Positions 58,722-64,000 of a DNA stretch of 64,000 nt are shown here, in pieces. Location: positions 58,115,341-58,179,340 of the forward strand of contig JANVCC010000018.1 in assembly GCA_025345505.1 (NCBI GenBank), read 5' to 3'. The stretch is from Todiramphus chloris collaris (taxonomy: Eukaryota; Chordata; Aves; Coraciiformes; Alcedinidae). Each line of letters opens with the position of its first letter. Within the stretch, counting starts at the first letter, position 1. The notes beneath the pieces are model-generated. The model was not told the DNA's origin. It worked only from the letters and a program-made list of their open reading frames with translations, and did not search any database. The position numbers and the translations under genes are program-made.

Positions 58722-61700
58722 ATTCACCTGTACACTGGGAAACTACATTAAAGAGATGGCAATATGTGTATTGCCACTCTGACAACTTCAGGAGTCTAAC
58801 ATTGATCGGATATACCTGAAGAAAAACCTCTAGCTGCAACGAAGCCCTGAAGTGATGGACTTTGGCGAATACGCTCCTTATCAAAGGCAACTGGGCCTTT
58901 AGCGTTAAACAGTTAAGGGCTGTGCCCTGTTACGCGCGTTCACAATGCTAAAGATCAGAAAAGCAGGCATTTGTCTCTGAGAAAGCCTCATTGTGGGACA
59001 TGTACTGTCTCACTGCAATTTCTACCTTCTAGTGCTACTAACAAACACATTGCAAAATAGTAATGTGCTTCCATTTTATTCTTTTTATGTCCCTTCTATT
59101 TACCTACTCTTATGTGTCAGGATGGTTTGAGTAGCTCAAGGAATATAGGCCATGACATTTCAAATGCAGATGAGTATTTCCAAAACTCTTGAAAAATGTG
59201 AACAAATGAAGTCCCAAGACTTTCCTGCAGAAGGACATGTTATTGTCACAAATTACTCACAATGCACACGACAGCCCGGCTGCTTGGCCTATTACACCCA
59301 TGGGCATTACCTACTTCAGAGACCAGTGTCCCAGCCTGTAGGTTCTGTTCAGCATGGTGTATCCTTTTTTAACCCAAACTTGCTTGCAAAGGGTTCTTTG
59401 AGGGAGGTTTTTTGGACTTGAAGACACTTGGGAAATTCAAACAATGATGCCTAGAGGGCCATGAGTTAATGCCGTGCCCTGCCTCGGAGGCAGGAAATTA
59501 CCACTGCTCTGCTCAGTGCTGCATCAGCAATGGTCTCTCACATAAAGATGTCTTTGCCTTCAAAACAAAATACTGGAGCTTCTGAATAAAAGAAATGGAA
59601 CGGAGAAGAGGGGAAAAAAAAAAAAAAAAGAAAAGAGAGGCCTTTATGTTCTTTGTTCTGTTGAATGATTTCTCCCTTGCATGGCTTTGCAGGAATGTGT
59701 GGGACACAGCAAAAACAACGAAACAATGCACATTATTACATTTCTTGAACTTTCGGGTGGAAAGAATCAACCAGCTGCTGTCCTCTGCTAAAGGAAATAT
59801 ATTCAGCAGGCTGAAACAGCTACTTCAGCAAATAGTCAAGCTAAAAGGAAACAGAAAAACCTCCCTAATTTGTTTTCGCAGATCAGTGAGTGGGTGCATC
59901 AAGCACTGTTAGTAAATCTTTCTGCCTTTGAAGCTTCAGCAGAGCATCTGGGAATGATCCCAGGTCCCTATTATTACCTTTTGCCATACAACAGATTCAT
60001 AGGTAGGTAGACTCCAGATAAAATTGCCTGAAACCAGCAGGCTATGAACCTCAGAGCTATATACAAACTGCTACAGATGACATCACTGTGGACTGTGCCA
60101 GAAGTGATGTAATATCTTCCCAATTCAAGACTGCACACTAATACACATCTACAGAACAAAAGTATTTAAGTCCTTATTGTGGTGAATTTTTTTACATACA
60201 GAAGTTTTTACTGCCCCCCCTTTTTTTTTAACTGCACATACATTAAATACTCTTTGATGCTAAACATGAGAAGTAAAAACTTCACATCCGGATGTCTTCA
60301 AAATTGTGTTTAAGACTGACCCTGTTTACTGAGGTCAGTTTTAGGCATCTATGATGAACATTCACTTGAACAGGACAAATCACTCTTCATCTCTAGCTTT
60401 AGGCGAACTGCTATGTATGAAAAAAATCATGGGTTTGATTTTAAATAAAACCAGTTTTCAACTTAGACTCTTTGTACTCTTTCCATCAAATCACATTTTC
60501 AGCTTTTTTTATAAACGTTTATATAGGGAAGAATATTTTGCTGGATTAGTAATTCTCTTTAGAACACAAAAAAAAAAAACCTTAAAGTGATCAAAAATAA
60601 AAACCCACTTTTCCTGTCTCTCTTTTAACATAGAAACCACCAGCAATGCCAGCTCCAGCCTTTCCTTGTGCAGCTATGAGTCTTCTGGGAGATCTCAGAT
60701 GTCTGCTGAGGGGTTTTTCAGTACATGCAAGTAAAATTTTTCACTGACCTGTTTCTCAGTAACAAGAAACGTGTATGCCATACCTTTCATAACAACACAT
60801 CTACTGAAGAACCCACAAAGATCCCTATCTGCACACAGACATCAGTTTTTAAACTTTTAAAGAAGACCTTGTCGTTTTCAGCTGTCTGAAATTTTATGAA
60901 AACATATAAAACTCTTCTGAAAATATCCTGCAATGAAAAATGTTATTTTCAGAGCAACTTAATGAGATATCATAGCTAGACCACTGGATTTTTAGCATAA
61001 AATACTGTTTTTCTTTGTATCATCTGCATTTCCTAATGACAAACCCCCACCAGTTCTTCAGTCATCTATCAAATCTTACAGCATACATATAAGCTGAACT
61101 TCTGGTGTAAATATGTAGGAAGAAACATCAATTTGACTGTTTCATGCTTCATAAACAGACACAAAACCATACAGACCTTTCTTAAAAATAATTCCTTAAA
61201 TATACCGCTGATGTGTTATCCAATGGAATCGAAGCAAACCCGCAAATTATTCAGTCTATAGATTTTGCTGCTGTTATTCTTCATATTCAAGAGTACCTGA
61301 AGTCCCAGATAATTCCTGACACGATGCATCTATTTCAGCTCCAAAAAACCAAACCTTTCAATTTCGGGCTTAGTCAACAACATAGCATAAAATGACAGCA
61401 CTTCAGAAACTAAAATACCTATCTAGTTTAAGCAAAGAAAGAAAATCCTAGGGAAAAAAAAATCTCCAACAGTCAGTGTTCTTGTACACGTCTGATGCTC
61501 CTCTTGGGACTAACATCAGAATCTTTAGCCCAAATCTAATGCACTGTCACAATTTTCACTTGGCTGTGGAGTTACTTATTTTGAAGAGAACTGCACAAAA
61601 CTTCCCTAATGCTAGAGTAACCTCTTTTTTTTTTTTTTTTCCCTTTCTTTTTCAATAGGATGTTTGAGTACAAAATTAAACTGATGCTTTCTGCTTGCCT

Positions 61701-64000
61701 CATCTTTATCTAACACTCTAACAATATCTAACAATAATAATGAAAGTAGATGTCTAGAGTTTCAAAGACTAACTTTTACAATATAAGATATTATGAAATA
61801 TTCTGCAGAGCTGAATAATCTGCTGTGACATCTTTCCTTTTAATCATAATTTATTTTGACAACTTCAGTACTTCTATTTGGCATGAGCAAGGATAACTGG
61901 CAGTTGAGGCCCTAGAGTAGCTAAATTTCCTGTGGTTTTCTTCATTATGATTCTGTACTGCAATATAACATGAATTTGCTTTAAACAGCCAAAGGCCTCT
62001 CTCTTTCACTGAGTTTTATGTCAACAGAATGGTTCCCTGGGAGGGAAAAAACTACCCACATGGGAGCCTATTCTTCTGCATCGAGGGAACGCAGCACGTA
62101 GAGTGACGCAGGTTCCTTTGTCCCTCAGGGGCGTAAGGTTAGGTGGAATACATCAGGGCCCCTTCCCCACAACTTTGAATGATTTGAAGTTTGAGTCTTC
62201 CTAAGCACTGAGATGCCTGGAGGTGTAGACAGGCCTAAGACAGCACAGACTGATACCTCTACAGTTCACATCATTTTACCCCACCTGAAGATTCAGGAAA
62301 GATGCAAATGCTACAAGTTATTCCAGTATTTCTTATTTAGCATCTGTTCAAGCAACACCTCTATTTCATTCTTCTTTTAAAAATTCTATGTTAAATTTCC
62401 TTGAGGGAAAGTCATCACTCCTCTTAGTTTTTTCTTGGCTTTTTCTTTCTGTGCCTTGCAGACAACTAACAGCTGAGATGGGGGAGTAAATCTTCAGGTG
62501 AAAAGAAGTATTGCTGCTTGGAAACAAGCGACATCATGTCAATCTGTTACTGACATACCCACTACACTACAGGTTTTACTTCAAATGACCAGAGGAAACA
62601 AGAGGCTCTTGTTCACCAGATCTGCAAATTCCACCTCTAGAGTTCTTCTGGTTCCTACTGTCCCAGAATCCTTATTATAAGCCTGATCCATCACCTGAAT
62701 CAGCAGGACCACATGCCCAGGCTGTGCCAGGGAGCATCAATAGCAAACTTGGGTAACTTCAGCAGGCTCAGACAGGCCCACTATCACCCTGGGTGTTTTC
62801 TGGCATTTTCTGTCACTGATAAAAATTTTCTTCCCAATGGCACTTGGTAGCTCTGCTGCAATTCACTACAGCACCCAGCATTAGGGTTACTCCTGACTGA
62901 ACACAGCAGAATCCCAGCTTAGGGAAAAGCTTCCAGACCTGTGTAAGATCAAATGCTACTAGCTAGTTTCTTTCTACAAAAACCCCAAAGTCCCCAGTAC
63001 ACAAGAACAATCACTTAGATCTTTGCCACAGAGACACAGCATTTTAAGAAATTAACCTTACATGTGTATTCCCTCAAGCCCATTTCTTACTGTTAGTGGC
63101 TGTGTTATTGCTACTATTCAGTTAACTTTGACAGCCTGAGCAGTTCTCTCAGTTAAGTAATAGAAGGTTTAACAAAGGGGGTGAGTTTGGCTGGAATAGC
63201 TGACTAAATTGCTTGAGAATTCACTGATACTGAGGCAAGTAGGAAAAATCTAAGTAATTTCCAACTGTTGTTACAAAACTGCTGTCCTGCGTTAAGTCTC
63301 AAGGTTGAAAGGCCAGAGTACTGCTAATACAGTCCTGCATCTCCTCCTGGCCACAGACAGCTGGACAGAAGAGCAAGCTCCCCAGACAAAAACTACTTGC
63401 AACAGTGGGTTGCCCTAAATTAGAAAACTGAGCTTTCATCTTACACTGCATAGAGCTGGAGCATACTGAAAGAAAAGGTTACAATACTCAAAACACTGAA
63501 ATCACATCTCCATATGAGATTATATAATCATACAGCCAAGCAAACAGCTCTGAGGAGGAAACAAGCAGGTCAGGAATGCTGTTATAGCAGGGCAGAGAAA
63601 AGGGTTGCTACAGACGGAAGATCTGCAAATCTGCACCAGGGGCAGATGGCAGATGCAGAACGGCTCACAGTGGTTTGTTTCTGGCTTTTCTCATGTGAAT
63701 GAAAGAAAATCCAACACTGATTCTTGCATGACTAAGCTGCTTAATGTCCATACTATAGTGATGACAGAAAGGAAAAAAAAAAAAACTCCATCCATTTTAA
63801 GCATAAGACTTAAAATACAAACTATAGATAGCAGTGCTGTATTCCAGTTGCATTAACAAAGGATCAAGCAGTCATCATTGACAAAAATTCAACATAGCCA
63901 CTTTAAACCCAGAAAGGGAGGTTTTCAAGAGGTACAGTAAGCTCAGTGTTCTGCTAGATCATAGCTCTAAGGCCAAGTTTGGAAGATGCTAATACGTTCA

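Larger units (their letters stand above)
57331..64000. other. Downstream region without supported coding exons
   Basis: AT-rich sequence after LAMA2. It holds the poly(A) runs listed separately, a longish open frame at 57898-58416 (one internal stop) and scattered polyadenylation signals on both strands. In vertebrates the next gene is ARHGAP18 in convergent orientation, so part of this could be its 3' UTR on the minus strand. I found no minus-strand exon that I can recognise. Confidence 0.6.

Noticed and set aside
58424-58751. Lys-rich open frames
   Set aside because: They arise from poly(A) runs.
1-64000. CRISPR arrays, tRNA or rRNA genes, bacterial operons
   Set aside because: No spaced direct repeats, cloverleaf signals, ribosomal motifs or prokaryote-style gene packing were seen; this is vertebrate intron-rich DNA.

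Overview
This window is the 3' part of a vertebrate laminin alpha-2 gene (LAMA2, the alpha chain of laminin-211/221, merosin), read on the + strand. Twenty-four coding exons were placed between position 895 and the stop codon at 56941. Their phases all join, giving about 1163 codons, roughly the last third of a chain of about 3100 residues. The assignment rests on recalled family sequence, including the polybasic RRKRRQTG processing site in LG3, the block SRNSHIAVAFDDTKVKNR in LG4, and the C-terminus GVQPLSCPAN. The host is most likely a bird: three short CR1 LINE 3' ends are present, the unique sequence is AT-rich and the introns are compact. The species cannot be fixed from the sequence alone.

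Layout. Positions 1-894 are intron. Exons at 895-1011, 3330-3512, 5138-5143 (6 nt) and 6161-6315 encode the end of the coiled-coil arm. Exons at 7961-19172 encode LG1. Exons at 21827-30938 encode LG2, including a 12-nt microexon at 28315-28326. Exons at 33255-39926 encode LG3 and the Pro/Thr/Ser-rich linker that follows it. Exons at 45013-53006 encode LG4, and exons at 53338-56941 encode LG5. The 3' UTR is short, with AATAAA signals at 56985 and 57029. From about 57,060 to 64,000 no coding exon could be supported. It holds a CR1 fragment, several long poly(A) runs and weak polyadenylation signals, and is probably intergenic or the 3' UTR of a convergent neighbour.

How the parts work together. 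The coiled-coil exons supply the segment that trimerises with beta and gamma laminin chains. LG1-3 form the integrin-binding base, and LG4-5 form the dystroglycan/heparin-binding tip. The linker and the polybasic site lie between the two functional halves.

Most notable points: (1) a 6-nt microexon (AAATCA) that restores two residues, Lys-Ile, in the arm; (2) a 12-nt microexon followed within 35 nt by two TGCATG (RBFOX-type) elements, with a single TGCATG also 83 nt after the 6-nt exon; (3) a tandemly repeated polybasic cleavage motif in LG3; (4) a candidate extra 60-nt in-frame cassette exon in the LG3-LG4 linker intron; (5) a GC-AG intron after the second LG1 exon. No bacterial-type system, CRISPR array, tRNA or rRNA was seen.
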